DNA from: Arcuatula senhousia
Lineage: Eukaryota; Mollusca; Bivalvia; Mytilida; Mytilidae
Reading direction: 5' to 3'
NCBI GenBank assembly: GCA_963971305.1
Contig: OZ020306.1
Location: 66,747,022-66,811,021, forward strand
DNA length: 64,000 bases
Shown here piece by piece: positions 44,701-54,667 of the stretch. Each line of letters begins with the position of its first letter. The first letter of the stretch is position 1. Position numbers and translations under genes: made by a program. The notes below the pieces were generated by a model that worked only from the letters and a program-made list of their open reading frames with translations, made no database searches and was not told where the DNA came from.

Positions 44701-47700
44701 GTTCTGTATATATACGCTTCCAATCTTCTTGAGAGCTGCTGCTGCTTCAACATTCCCCTCAGATGCTTCTTTCTGTGCATTCTGTAACAAGTCACCCATC
44801 TCAGTCTCAGCTTTGCTTATGTACGACAGAATGTATGCTACGCAAGCATAAGCATCAGTAACATACTGAATGTCTAGGTTTGCATTCCAGGCTTTTGACA
44901 GATGAATATTGTAATTATTAACCCACATGTCTTCCATCCTTCTTTTGATGTGAATTGTGTTTCTAGACGCTGTATCAATGAGGCATTTCTTGTAGTCACC
45001 ATATGACACATTCACCAGCTTTAGAATCTCAGAAAATGTGAGATTAGTATCCTCTGCAGATGACAAAAGCATCCAAATTTCCTTCAGTGTTTCTTTGGAA
45101 TTTCTAGAGGCTTTCTTACACATTTCATCAAATTCTGCAACATTGGTAGGATCAGGTGGTTTGACATCATTTTCAGGGTTTTCAAGTTCAGGTCTTGCAA
45201 CAAAGGTTTTTCTAATAGGTGGTCTTGGAAAGTTAAAGCGACATGTAGTTGAGTATTTTCGACATGATTTTGAATGCGACTTACTGTGAAGCTGAACATT
45301 TGAAATAATATCAAAAAGTTCAGGGTCATCTTCTTCTATTGGCATCCTACAAGTAATGTACTTGTCAACAAATTCACTAACTTCCTGATCACTGTTTTCG
45401 TCAAGCTTTGGTGCATTTTCGATCCAAAGGAGTGAATGAATGTGGGGTGATCCTCGTTGCTGGAATTCAGTGCGGTAGAAATAATCCACAACCTTACCTA
45501 ATGGACAGGATGGTGCCATGATCAAATCTGTAAAAAGAGACTTCACACGATGATCAAACATGCGAGCGCATGTCAATGGGTTGTCTGTGACTAGTGAGCA
45601 TTTCTCTGACCACTCAAGTTCATGTGTCTGTCTACCATCATTATTTAGCAACAAAAGTGTCTCCATGACTTCTGGCCATCTCAGCTCTGCTGCAGAAAAA
45701 GTGACAAACCATGTTGGAATGCCCAGTTGACGAATCATGGCATAGAGGTCCTTCATAGTTCTTTGCCAATATGGGGGTGTTCCTCTCACAGGTTGAAGAA
45801 AGCGAAATCCAACATCTGATTTCAGTATATTCTGCACATGCTCGGTATTCATCAACATTGTTGCTGTAACAGGTTGCCCATCTTGTGTACAGGTTTTTCC
45901 TTGTCTCAATGCTAATGAAATGTTTGAGGATATTCTGGATATTTCTGTCACATATTGTGCAAAAAAAATGAATTCGTTGTTACTTGAAAAACGGTGGTCT
46001 GCTGAAAAAAGTCTAGCATTGAAGTATTTTGATGATGAAAGTTTGACCTCTCTTTTTTCAAACAGTCCAAAATGTCCATCTGGCAATAAAGTTGGAAATG
46101 CCATTGCATCACTACCTTCTTCAGTAAATATGTTCTGTGGTGTTTGTTGTTCAGCAGGTGCGATGCACAAGGTATTGTTGGAGTCCAGAACATCCTGTCC
46201 GATATCTATTGGTTCCAAACAGGACTCAACTGGTAAACCTTCTGTGGAGTCCTCCTCCTCCTCTAGATTGTCACTGTTCTGGTCACATTCTTCTTCACTG
46301 TTGTCATCTGAACTGTTCAAATGCTCTTCCATATCTTCAACAAGAACTTCATCATCTTCATCTGATCTGTTTCCTTCATAAACAAGGTCAATATCATTGT
46401 TGTCTTCTTTCCAATTATCATTTATTTGGACATTCTGGTACCAATTGTTGTGTGTCTTCAAGTATTTAATAGCGTCAACAACATTTATAGGGTTGATCCA
46501 TTTAAAAGTGTAGTGGCCCTTGTAAGATATCTTGCGTTTAAGCTTGACCTTTACAAGTTGTGCTTGGTTGATATCTCTAGGTAGAGCTGTTGTTACTGTT
46601 GTTATATCTGATGGGACATTCACAACAGGCCCTTTGACTCCTTTTTGCCCGCCACGTGGTAGTGATAGCAACTTCATAAAGGGTATTCTTAATGAAACTA
46701 GCTGCCTTTCAAGATCATTCAGTTTTGATAATTCCGGTGGAATGACTGGTAAATACATGTTGTTTGCCATGGCTTGTGGTGGCATATTCCCCTTCTTTAA
46801 ATGAGTGTCACAGGTATGGCAAATCCAGTTAACATTGTTCTTCAGAAGTACCATCCAACAGTTTTGTTGGCAAGTTTCATCACATTGGTGCAAAAATGTA
46901 GCAGTACAGCATTTCTCTGCCATCTCATTAAGCTTTTCAGTGTCTTTGTCAAAGTATCGCTTTTCTTTGAAAATCTTCACTTGTTTTCTATACAATAATC
47001 GAATGCATATCCTACAGACATATTTTGGTGTATCTTTAATACTTCTCTTAAATGTCTTAATTGATGTTTGAATCTTTTTTCTTGATGCCTTAACTTTTTC
47101 CTTTTTCCTTTGCTTTACATCAAGATCATTGTGGTATTTGTGTTTAAGAAAAGTTTTAAGTTTCAGGCGGAATAAAGGATTCCCAGCATACTTCTTAATT
47201 GACGAGGTCTTCAGGTTGTTTCTAAAGGATGAAAATCTCTGGTATCTTAATCTACTATTAGCCTTGACATGGAATCTTAAAACTGCATTAGTAGCATATT
47301 TTTTCCTGGAACCATCTTTCACTTTATTTCTGAACACTGAATCTGTACCATATTTTTGCTTTGATTTAACTTTCATGCTCTGTTGAAAGTCTCTGTCAGT
47401 AGCATATTTTTGCTTTAATTTGTCTTTCACACGTTGTTGAAACTCTTTGTCAGCATACTTTTGTTTGGATTTATCTTTCACCACTTGTTGAAATCCCTTG
47501 TCAGTAGCATATTTTTGCTTGAATTTGTCTTTAACACTTTGTTGAAACTCTTTGTCAGTAGCATATTTTTGCTTTGAACATTTTTTCACTTTTTGACGAA
47601 AAGCTACATTTACTGAATATTTGTTCTTTGAAAACATACACAGACTTCTCCTGAATACAGAATTAGTACAATATTTCATGACTGAAGCTTGTTTTAATGT

Positions 47701-48483
47701 TCTTTTATATGTACTATTTAAATGGTATCTATTCTTCGTTGCATTTTTCCTCCTATCAGCAAAGGACATGTCAGTAGAATATCTGTGTTTTTGTGATTGT
47801 AATAACTTTGTCCTAAAAGTTGGATTTGTCTGATAAAGCTTTTTCATAGCTTTTCTTGCAGAATTTTGCTTGCTTTCTCTGTACCTTTGTTGTTTATACT
47901 GTATTGGGGAATAGTATTGATCTGTAGATATTGTAGCTGGTAAATGTGAGTTCTCTATACCAAGCACAACCTCAAAATGATTTCCATTTCTGTGATACAA
48001 ATATATGTTGTTACCCACTTGTACATTAGGAAAAGAGTGTTTAATCCACTTCCAATGCACTCCGCTCTTCGAGTAAACATAAATGTTTGTTCTAAAAAGT
48101 ACTGCAGCAACCAGTATCTCAACCTCTGTTCCCCATGTTGAACTGTGTTCCATGGAACTGGATTGAAGATAAAATTCTACATCTCCATTGCAATAATTTG
48201 GTAATATATACCTAATTTCATCTCGGTTTGTTCTCATGTAGCTACAAATAGCGGCTCTTATCTGAAGATGATAATCCTCTTTTTCGGTGAGGGCATATGA
48301 AAGTGCCCTAAATAGACAGTTCCCATCACCACCTATGGGGTGCACTGCTACAGGTGCTAATAAAGGTATAGATCTGACCTCATTTTGTACCGAAACAGGC
48401 AGTCGAACTGGTAAATTTAATCTTGACAGCTGTTGGTTTTTCCACACATTGCTTGCTGGAGAAAACTTAAAAGTCTCTACTAT
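41773..48483 (-). CDS. Helentron protein: OTU, Rep (HUH), Pif1-type helicase, EEP endonuclease (exon 3)
   Basis: A single open frame. Residues are numbered from the GTG at 48447. OTU cysteine protease domain ~38-165: DGNCLFRA with Asp41 and Cys44, and His157 in NGNHFEVV. Basic ~21-residue repeats of the type KQKYATDKEFQQSVKDK follow (~190-430), then a Cys-rich region (YVCRICIRLLY, CDETCQQNC, WICHTC; ~470-560) and an acidic stretch. Rep domain: RGSPHIHSLLW with HUH histidines 1002 and 1004, and YILSY with tyrosines 1205 and 1209. Helicase: GGAGTGKS with Lys1562, IIDEISMVD with Asp1645, and C-terminal AYVALSRATS. EEP endonuclease: ~1990-2220 with CLTETWLS, VGDFNID (Asp2150) and YHDAV. Rolling-circle transposition is the expected role. 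No stop or frameshift seen. GTG is not the likely start: splice acceptor ttttttttcag at 48484-48494 joins two upstream exons in phase. Confidence 0.92.
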   Translation of the reverse strand: MVETFKFSPASNVWKNQQLSRLNLPVRLPVSVQNEVRSIPLLAPVAVHPIGGDGNCLFRALSYALTEKEDYHLQIRAAICSYMRTNRDEIRYILPNYCNGDVEFYLQSSSMEHSSTWGTEVEILVAAVLFRTNIYVYSKSGVHWKWIKHSFPNVQVGNNIYLYHRNGNHFEVVLGIENSHLPATISTDQYYSPIQYKQQRYRESKQNSARKAMKKLYQTNPTFRTKLLQSQKHRYSTDMSFADRRKNATKNRYHLNSTYKRTLKQASVMKYCTNSVFRRSLCMFSKNKYSVNVAFRQKVKKCSKQKYATDKEFQQSVKDKFKQKYATDKGFQQVVKDKSKQKYADKEFQQRVKDKLKQKYATDRDFQQSMKVKSKQKYGTDSVFRNKVKDGSRKKYATNAVLRFHVKANSRLRYQRFSSFRNNLKTSSIKKYAGNPLFRLKLKTFLKHKYHNDLDVKQRKKEKVKASRKKIQTSIKTFKRSIKDTPKYVCRICIRLLYRKQVKIFKEKRYFDKDTEKLNEMAEKCCTATFLHQCDETCQQNCWMVLLKNNVNWICHTCDTHLKKGNMPPQAMANNMYLPVIPPELSKLNDLERQLVSLRIPFMKLLSLPRGGQKGVKGPVVNVPSDITTVTTALPRDINQAQLVKVKLKRKISYKGHYTFKWINPINVVDAIKYLKTHNNWYQNVQINDNWKEDNNDIDLVYEGNRSDEDDEVLVEDMEEHLNSSDDNSEEECDQNSDNLEEEEDSTEGLPVESCLEPIDIGQDVLDSNNTLCIAPAEQQTPQNIFTEEGSDAMAFPTLLPDGHFGLFEKREVKLSSSKYFNARLFSADHRFSSNNEFIFFAQYVTEISRISSNISLALRQGKTCTQDGQPVTATMLMNTEHVQNILKSDVGFRFLQPVRGTPPYWQRTMKDLYAMIRQLGIPTWFVTFSAAELRWPEVMETLLLLNNDGRQTHELEWSEKCSLVTDNPLTCARMFDHRVKSLFTDLIMAPSCPLGKVVDYFYRTEFQQRGSPHIHSLLWIENAPKLDENSDQEVSEFVDKYITCRMPIEEDDPELFDIISNVQLHSKSHSKSCRKYSTTCRFNFPRPPIRKTFVARPELENPENDVKPPDPTNVAEFDEMCKKASRNSKETLKEIWMLLSSAEDTNLTFSEILKLVNVSYGDYKKCLIDTASRNTIHIKRRMEDMWVNNYNIHLSKAWNANLDIQYVTDAYACVAYILSYISKAETEMGDLLQNAQKEASEGNVEAAAALKKIGSVYIQNREVSAQEAVYRVSGLHLKQCTRDVIFVPAGSNIFRMSLPISVIKSRSKEDDNENIWMTSIHEKYYARPNHPDFDNMCLAEFASKFAIMPKSQKPKASSKLPVFELQKDLGFIRQRKEGKEAVVRYPRFKPDKNSEDYYLSLVQLFLPHFAAITVPLDFVSLEDFVKNGLLDVERVSDIIEGNRKCYERNSDELEQARQEIEEGKIHEDAWGAIAPEAEVERLEIRMEREDVDMDESEDIPELRFDEKSRGQTTGFKYEPPKISHKDLQDSLRSLNRIQQDVFYNIRDWSFRVSRNENPDPFFLFLTGGAGTGKSHVIRCLYHEVTRILSKGVDSADSAVVLLLAPTGTAAFNIQGMTIHSALAISKDVSLPYKPLGENLLNTLRSKFDSLKILIIDEISMVDQKILTYVHGRLSQIKHSKQPFGNVSILAVGDFYQLPPVKGLPLYKKRANDFLDLWNEHFSVVTLNEIMRQKDDCAFANMLNRLRVHVRGQPFQEDDEERLIQVSTNEVPANVKTCLHIFPTNKEVNNHNSVMIESVCDASYTAEAVDFHTDIVTGRTAQKEHPYASCAAEDLQTELKLGVGARVMLTRNIDTEDGLVNGAFGAVIGLNLNGSKVTSVYVRFDNNRVGKKAMKTHTVSNSSLKVAVLIKPVIDSLCGKKARRKQLPLKLAWAATIHKVQGMTVDRIVVSLKKIFQPGMAYVALSRATSLAGLHIVDFDPNSIYCSDQITEALKTMPLFLQQDNQTGTPLDVFKILLHNTEGLLPHLQDVKTVREINCANVVCLTETWLSQQHAIPPAVFPDFTIYSTTRSQAYDIENPSFSRIGNSERGGVAIFVKKEHLQRGYMFQTQNLEVVASLVLNALVVVIYRPPIYTIPLFIGNLTSLLQEIQNTNLPCIVVGDFNIDVQKERENRLVQTFNVFGFRQIVNFPTTEGGTCIDLAFVRGFDNSCSTSLVPTYYSYHDAVQICVGQELNG

Positions 48484-49186
48484 CTGAAAAAAAAGTGATC
48501 AACTTACTTAAGTATAGTAAGAAATGTTGTTATAATATTAAATATAAATCAGAAAGCTGTCATTGCTAAAAAACAATTAAACTGTCAACAGTTAAAAGCA
48601 TATGACAATTTCTTGTAATTGGAAGACTACCATCTAACATCTTTCTGCTATTATTAATTGATAGATAATAATTTTATAGATAAAAAATGTTTTAATTATC
48701 TATTAAACGAAAATTGATCAGCTCAATGGAGTGTAGAATTAATCAAAAGTATTATAATAAAACAATTATAGCCTTGAACAAGTAAATCTGTGAGCCTATA
48801 CTCACTAGTGACACCCCCGCTCCCCAAAATATGCCTGGCATAAATATCTTAGTTTTTGGTAAACAGGAAGAAGGTGACCTAGGAGCATAAAATATCATAC
48901 CTCTACTTCTTGTAGTTGCTTAGAAAACTGTGCTGGAAATTTTGCATGTATGTCCATTACATGTGAACCTTAGTATTTGGTAAACAGGAAGATTGGTATA
49001 AAAATAGGATAAAGCTATATACAAATTATCAGACCTCTTCCACATATAGTTGCTGAGAAAACTGTGACATAAATTAATAATGTTGCAGACAAATCGAATC
49101 ATTGGACGAACAACGAACTGACAGACAAGGGTAAAACAGTATACCCCTCTTCTTCAGAAAGTATAATAAATATAGTTTTGAGTTAC
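48484..49186 (-). other. Predicted intron 2 of the Helentron gene
   Basis: gtaac donor at 49182-49186, ttttttttcag acceptor at 48484-48494, AT-rich, no conserved frame inside. It contains two similar segments (about 48845-48930 and 48970-49060: ttggtaaacaggaaga … gttgcttagaaaactgtg), probably a diverged local duplication. Confidence 0.62.
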
Positions 49187-49297
49187 CTCTAATGTAGAAT
49201 TCCGCTTTCTTAATGAATCAGCTTTCTTTATAGATTTTGTACGCCTTCTAGTATTCACCTTATTTTCACTAGTTGTTGGCTTTTTCTTTGGTTTAGT
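49187..49297 (-). CDS. Helentron gene, predicted exon 2
   Basis: 111 bp (37 codons, phase 0 at both ends), acceptor …cag at 49298-49300 and donor GAG|gtaac. It encodes a lysine/arginine-rich segment (TKPKKKPTTSENKVNTRRRT …) that could be a nuclear-localisation or DNA-binding tail. It joins in frame to exon 3 (IVETFKFSPASN, then the long ORF). Confidence 0.7.
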
Positions 49298-49856
49298 CTG
49301 AAATAACAATATATTGAAATTATATGTTGTAGCACTTTCATTTATTTCATTTTATTCACAAAATTTCTCTTCGACCTATTAAAAATGCACACAGTCGATA
49401 AAGTATAATTCCTATAAAATTTATAGAATTAAAATAGCTTTGGGATATGATTAACTACATACATGACATATGAGGAGAAACAATCTTTTAAAGTTTCAGC
49501 AAAATTTGTTCAGTGGTTTCAGAAAAGTTTTGTCAGATTAACATACAAACACCATTACTAGGTCCCTCCATCATGTTTTTTTGCGAGGAATCAAAATATA
49601 CATGGATTGACAGACAGACAGACATAACAAACTGACTTCTAATATTCCCCTCTCTAAAGAGAAGGGTTTAAAAAATATATAAAAAAATCATTTTTTATTT
49701 TGTAGAAAGTGTCATGACGATATCATACTTTATGGAAAAACTTAAATCAGGTGATTTGGGAGAGACAGATAGATTGACCAGACAGTATATGCACCTTCTT
49801 CATTCATAGCAGTGCATAATAATTGAATGGATCTTGGTATGCAGATATAGTGATAC
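49298..49856 (-). other. Predicted intron 1 of the Helentron gene
   Basis: gtatca donor, cag acceptor. AT-rich with gattgacagacagacagaca near 49600, a short tetranucleotide-like tract. Confidence 0.6.
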
Positions 49857-49971
49857 CTTTAATCTTGCCTGTTGTTTCCTCAATCTATCAGCTTCCCTGG
49901 CTGCTCTTGTGTTTCTTTTTGACTTTCTTTTCGGCATTTTGCATCAGAAGCTATATACATGTATCAACAAT
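49857..49971 (-). CDS. Helentron gene, predicted exon 1 with start codon
   Basis: ATG at 49935-49937, then MPKRKSKRNTRAAREADRLRK, ending at donor AAG|gtatca (27 codons, phase 0). Upstream, atattttcag at 49972-49981 looks like an acceptor, so a noncoding exon may precede it and 49938-49971 would be 5' UTR. An out-of-frame ATG lies just 5' of the start. The Arg/Lys-rich N-terminus resembles that of other transposon proteins. The full protein would be about 2300 residues. Confidence 0.68.
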
Positions 49972-50640
49972 CTGAAAATATAAAGATATTAAATATTATT
50001 ATCAAAGTTTAGAATTGTTATTATGGTAATAAAAGTTTAAAAATATATACATATTTACTTCTATGTCAACAACCACTTATCACCTTACATGTTCTATACA
50101 TGTAATAGTACAGAAAAATTAATTTAGTGAGTGAGTTGGTGTTTTATGCCCTCACAACACTATATAGGTTATATAAGGGGATGAAAAAAAATCAATTGAG
50201 AGATACCGGCATATAAATAGATATTACAGGTGAAACTTTTATGGTTTGACAAGTTTTTGTTGCTTTAGAGATGTTATATTTGTATATCCTATGGTTGATT
50301 CGCAGAATAGTGAGTTGGTGTTTTATGCCCCAGCAACACTATAAAGGTTTTGTTTCGACTGGAGTTCGCGTTGTTGATTGATATTCAGTTGTTTTGTGTT
50401 TCCATGTTTTACATGTTGTCTGTTTTTGTCCCGTTCCTGTTGGTGTATACTGGTTTTGTCTCTGCCCTTTCGGACTTTTGATAATCGGATACCCAATTGG
50501 TACCTCTGCTTCTTACACAAGAGCAATAAAAATGAAGAATTTCAAAAGCCCCCTTAGTCGCCTTTTACGACAAGCTGGGGTCTGCTGCAGGCCTATTCGC
50601 CACCCGGGCCCTGCACGGGAGCTGTCACAGTAGACGTGGT
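49972..50640. other. 5' flank of the Helentron gene with SINE-like fragments
   Basis: 50125-50190 and 50306-50345 are two heads of the gagttggtgttttatgcc repeat. 50350-50520 matches 33220-33400 (tttcgactggagttcgcgtt, ttggtacctctgcttct). 50535-50630 matches the SINE-like 3' part (cctattcgccacccgggccc). No promoter element is identifiable. Confidence 0.55.
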
Positions 50641-50929
50641 AAACTTATCTAAAATTTTACCTGACATCTGTAAGCTGACTTTTAACCTGGCACAAGTGTA
50701 GTAAAAATGGCCGCTTTTTAAAAAAAACAGGAGTCTGATCAAAATTCCAATTGCACAACTGAACACGGCATACATGATTTACCCAGACATCTCGATTTTA
50801 TGTCAATCCCCATTTACCCAAAAAACCCATTTTCTAAACATTCCAATAAGTATTTGTGGTTGTAACTATTTTTAGAACAGCCCCTATTTTGAATCGGGGG
50901 CCATTTTGAATTTTTAAACATTAGGATTC
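50641..50929 (+). repeat. Degenerate Q-like remnant
   Basis: It contains tagtaaaaatggccgctttt, catgatttacccagacatct and gaacagcccctattttgaat, recognisable Q-family blocks with many changes. No head and no tail. Confidence 0.5.
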
Positions 50930-51655
50930 ATCCCAAAATGCCATGGATAGTATTCAATTCAAATCAGTATATCAAAATATACTTAAGAATCAAATTTCAT
51001 TGAAATCGGACAAAGTTCACATTTTAACTGGGCGGGAATGTAGTAAAATGTCCGCCATTTTGAAACCGGAAGTCGGATTAAAATTCTGATTGGACTATTG
51101 AACTCAGCATACCTGATTTACCCTTATAACCGATTTTCATGACAATCAGACAAACTTTAATTTTTTAGTCTATTTTAAGTAATGGGCCGCCATTTTGAAA
51201 CCGCGGCCATTTTGAACATTCTGAAAACTTCCTGCAAAACTTCAAATGAAGGTTAATCACTGTGCAAAGTTTCATTATCTTTGTTCAAAGCATCTCAAAC
51301 TAGTTATCCGGACAAAATTCCCAGTTTTTCATAGGGGGCGGGGGTATAAAAATGGCCGCCATTTAAAAACGGTAAGTCCTATCTTAAATCCGATTTCATA
51401 TTTAAACTCAGGATACATCATTCACCCATACAACCAATTTTCAAAATGTTCCGATAAGTATTAGTTGTTGTTACTATTTTAAGAACGGCCGCCATTTTGA
51501 AACGGCGGCCATTTTGAATTTTTAAACATAACGTTGCATAACTCCTTTTGGTGTTCTATGACTCTACCAAGTTTCATAGAATTCCTACAAAGCACTTCCG
51601 AGCAATCCTTTCGGAAAAGTTCATGGATAAGAGAAATAATAATAATAAGAAGAAA
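50930..51655 (+). repeat. Cassette Q3, head missing
   Basis: It starts at about the box (catcccaaaatgccatggat) without CTAG head or hairpin and proceeds colinearly with Q1 to the tail (aaaagttcatggataagag, aat repeats). It may be the other half of the interrupted Q at 37743-37800. Confidence 0.65.
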
Positions 51656-51722
51656 AATAATAATAATAAGAAACGGGGTAAAAACAATAAGTCGCCAAAA
51701 CTTTGTTTTGGGCGACTTAATA
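51656..51722 (+). repeat. Short hairpin unit, Q-type stem
   Basis: Leader aagaaacggggtaaaaacaa, stem TAAGTCGCCAAAAC-ttt-GTTTTGGGCGACTTA, the same as after Q1 (32160-32298). Preceded by an identical aataataataagaagaaaaa spacer. Confidence 0.82.
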
Positions 51723-52120
51723 ATAAGAAACAGAGTAAAAACAATATATCTCCCAAACATAGTGACAATTTTCCCATTTTTGGGCCCGAAAAATCGCATT
51801 TTCGTGAATAACTCGAAAACCGTAAATATCGCTCCGAAATTTTTTTTCGTATTATTAAAGAGCTCCTTTTGCTCTACTCACCTACAAAATTTCAGAACCC
51901 TGCACACCTAGGTAACCGAGATATCGCAATGTCCTATATTATGACCTTTACCTGTTTCCATGGAAACGGCGGCCATTTTGAAATCTTTGAAAATTGCATG
52001 CACACCTTTGGGACCCACTCTATCACCTTACAAAATTTCATAAAGAACCATTGAGTAGTTTTTGAGAAACCACTCGGACACGTTCATGTCCGGAAGAAGA
52101 AAAAAAAAGAAGAATAATAA
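51723..52120 (+). repeat. Chimeric element: G-type unit head joined to G interior
   Basis: It opens with aagaaacagagtaaaaacaa tatatctcccaaacatagtg, the left half of a G-type hairpin unit, then enters family G at gacaattttcccatttttgg and continues to the G tail. 62356-62755 has the same junction. Confidence 0.7.
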
Positions 52121-52620
52121 CTAGTGCTGACTGTGTTGGGGATGCCCAACACAAAAATATCTCCCAAACGTACGCATATTGTCACTCTTGTATAAATTTT
52201 GACATCGCATCCTAACTCGTCATCATTTTAAACCCCTAGATACCAAATTTTGTCGAAATCGTAGCATTTTTACAGTTTTCCCATTTTTTGGACCGAAAAA
52301 TCGCATTTTCGTGAATAACTCGAAAACCGTAAATATCGCTTCAAAATTTTTTTTCGTATTATTAAAGAGCTCCTTTTGCTCTATCACCCTGCAAAATTTC
52401 AGAACCCTGCGCACCTAGGTAACCGAGATATGGCAATGTCCTATATTATGACCTTATCTCGTTTCCATGGAAACGGCAGCCATTTTGAAAATTCCGATAA
52501 GTGCATGCACACCTTTGGGACCAACTCTAACAACATATAGAATTTCATGAAGATCCATTGAGTAGTTTCCGAGAAACATTCCGGACAAGTTCATGTCCGG
52601 AAGAAAAAAAAGAATAATAA
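52121..52620 (+). repeat. Cassette G2
   Basis: Full G head, hairpin and box. The body is diverged from G1 by scattered changes (tctcgtttccatggaaacgg, gagaaacattccggacaag). It joins G3 via aataata with no hairpin unit. Confidence 0.78.
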
Positions 52621-53127
52621 CTAGTGTTGACTGTGTTGGGGATGCCCAACACAAAAATATCTCCCAAACGTACGCATATTGTCACTCTTGCATAAATTTT
52701 GACATTACACCCTAACTCGCCACCATCTAAAACCTCCAGATACCAAATTTTGTCGAAATCGTAGCATTTTGACAATTTTCCCATTTTTGGGACCGAAAAA
52801 TCACATTTTCGTGAATAACTCGAAAACCGTAAATATCGCTTCAGAATTTTTTTTCGTATTATTAAAGAGCTCCTTTTGCTCTATTAACCTGCAAAATTTC
52901 AGAACCCTGTGCACCTAGGTAACCGAGATATCGCAATGTCCTATATTATGACCTTTTTTCATTTCCATGGAAACGGCGGCCATTTTGAAAATTCCAATTC
53001 TTGATGGCACACCTTTGAGACCCACTCTACCATCATACAAAATTTCATGAAGATCCATTAAGAAGTTTTCGAGTTCCAGCTTGGACACGTTCATGTCCGG
53101 AAGAAAAAAAAGAAGAATAATAATAAT
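52621..53127 (+). repeat. Cassette G3
   Basis: Head CTAGTGTTGACTGTG, G hairpin and box. Together with the first hairpin unit after it (to 53180), it is essentially identical to 57394-57954, so cassette plus unit behaves as one copied segment. Confidence 0.8.
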
Positions 53128-53291
53128 AAGAAACAGAGTAAAAACAATATATCTCCCAAACATAGTGTTTGGGAGATATAATAAGAAACAGAGTAAAAAC
53201 AATATATCTCCCAAACATAGTGTTTGGGAGATATAATAAGAAACAGAGTAAAAACAATATATCTCCCAAACATAGTGTTTGGGAGATATAA
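53128..53291 (+). repeat. Three short hairpin units, G-type stems
   Basis: Three identical units of ~54 bp: leader aagaaacagagtaaaaacaa, stem TATATCTCCCAAAC-atagt-GTTTGGGAGATATA (perfect). They share the box ATATCTCCCAAAC with G3 upstream. Confidence 0.86.
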
Positions 53292-53796
53292 CTAGTGCTG
53301 ACTGTGTTGGGGATGCCCAACACAAAAATATCTCCCAAACGTGCGCATATTGTCACTCTTGCATAAATTTTGACATCGCATCCTAACTCTCCATCATTTC
53401 AGACCCCTTGATACCAAATTTTGTCGAAATCGTAGCATTTTGACAATTTTCCCATTTTTGGGCCCGAAAAATCGCATTTTCGTGAATAACTCGAAAACCG
53501 TAAATATCGCTCCGAAATTTTTTTTCGTATTATTAAAGAGCTCCTTTTGCTCTACTCACCTACAAAATTTCAGAACCCTGCACACCTAGGTAACCGAGAT
53601 ATCGCAATGTCCTATATTATGACCTTTACCTGTTTCCATGGAAACGGCGGCCATTTTGAAATCTTTGAAAATTGCATGCACACCTTTGGGACCCACTCTA
53701 TCACCTTACAAAATTTCATAAAGAACCATTGAGTAGTTTTTGAGAAACCACTCGGACACGTTCATGTCCGGAAGAAGAAAAAAAAAAGAAGAATAA
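53292..53796 (+). repeat. Cassette G4
   Basis: Full G head, hairpin, box and tail, very close to G1 and G5. It is followed directly by an N cassette whose first A/T bases merge with the tail. Confidence 0.8.
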
Positions 53797-54667
53797 TTAA
53801 AATTTACGTTTCCCGAAACGTGGGATGTCCCCTCCCGTTCTCATATAATGTCTGTCCTCTTCAACAGATTTCCAACAATGCGCCGTGAGTCGCCATCACC
53901 CATATACCCTGTGTACCAAGTTTCGTTAATATTGGACAATGTTTACATTTTTCGCAATTATGGCGGCCATCTTGAAAATGGCAGCCATTACGGAAATTCT
54001 GACAATGCGCTGTGAGTCTTCATCAACCATATATCCTGTATACCAAGTTTCGTTGAAATCGGACAATGTTTACATTTTTCGGGATTTTTGGCGGCCATCT
54101 TGAAAATGGCGGCCATTACAGAAATTCCAACAATGTGCCGTCAGTCGCCATCACCCATATACCCTGTATACCAAGTTTCATTGAAATCGGACAATGTTCA
54201 CATTTTTCGCCAATTTTGGCGGCCATCTTGAAAATGGCGACCAATACGGAAATTCCGACAATGTGCCGTGAATCGCCATCACCCATATACCCTCTATACC
54301 AAGTTTCGTTGAAATCGGACAATGTTTACATTTCTCACTCTTTTTCGGCCATTTTTCAAAATGGCCGCCACTCGCGAAATTTTTTTTTGCCCAAAAAGTT
54401 TCCAATTATGTTTCTGAACATGTATACCAAGTTTCGTTGAATTTCATCATGTGGTTTCCAAGAAAAATAAGGTAATAGTTTTTCTGTTTTTGGCGGCCAT
54501 CTTGGAAATGGCGGCCATTTTGAAATTATAAATCGCAAAAAACACTGTAGGACCTTGGGACCTATCACCCATCCAAGTTTCAAATCAATCGGTCCACCTT
54601 TGTCCGAGGAGATAGTCGGACAAGTTCGTGCATCAGGTTGACGGAAGAAAAAGAAAAAAGTATAATA
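53797..54667 (+). repeat. Cassette N3
   Basis: N head and box (ACGTTTCccGAAACGT, GATGTCCCCTCCCGTT), about four ~125 bp units, then a variant 3' part (ctctttttcggccatttttc, tgcccaaaaagtttcc) shared with N4 but not with N1/N2. N tail. Confidence 0.73.

Noticed and set aside
41773..48447. GTG at 48447 as the true start of the long ORF
   Set aside because: A eukaryotic gene would not normally start at GTG. An acceptor at 48484 and two in-phase exons with an ATG give a better model.
53128..53291. CRISPR-like regular palindromic repeats
   Set aside because: The period is the whole unit and there are no variable spacers. The window is eukaryotic and the units fit a mobile hairpin element.
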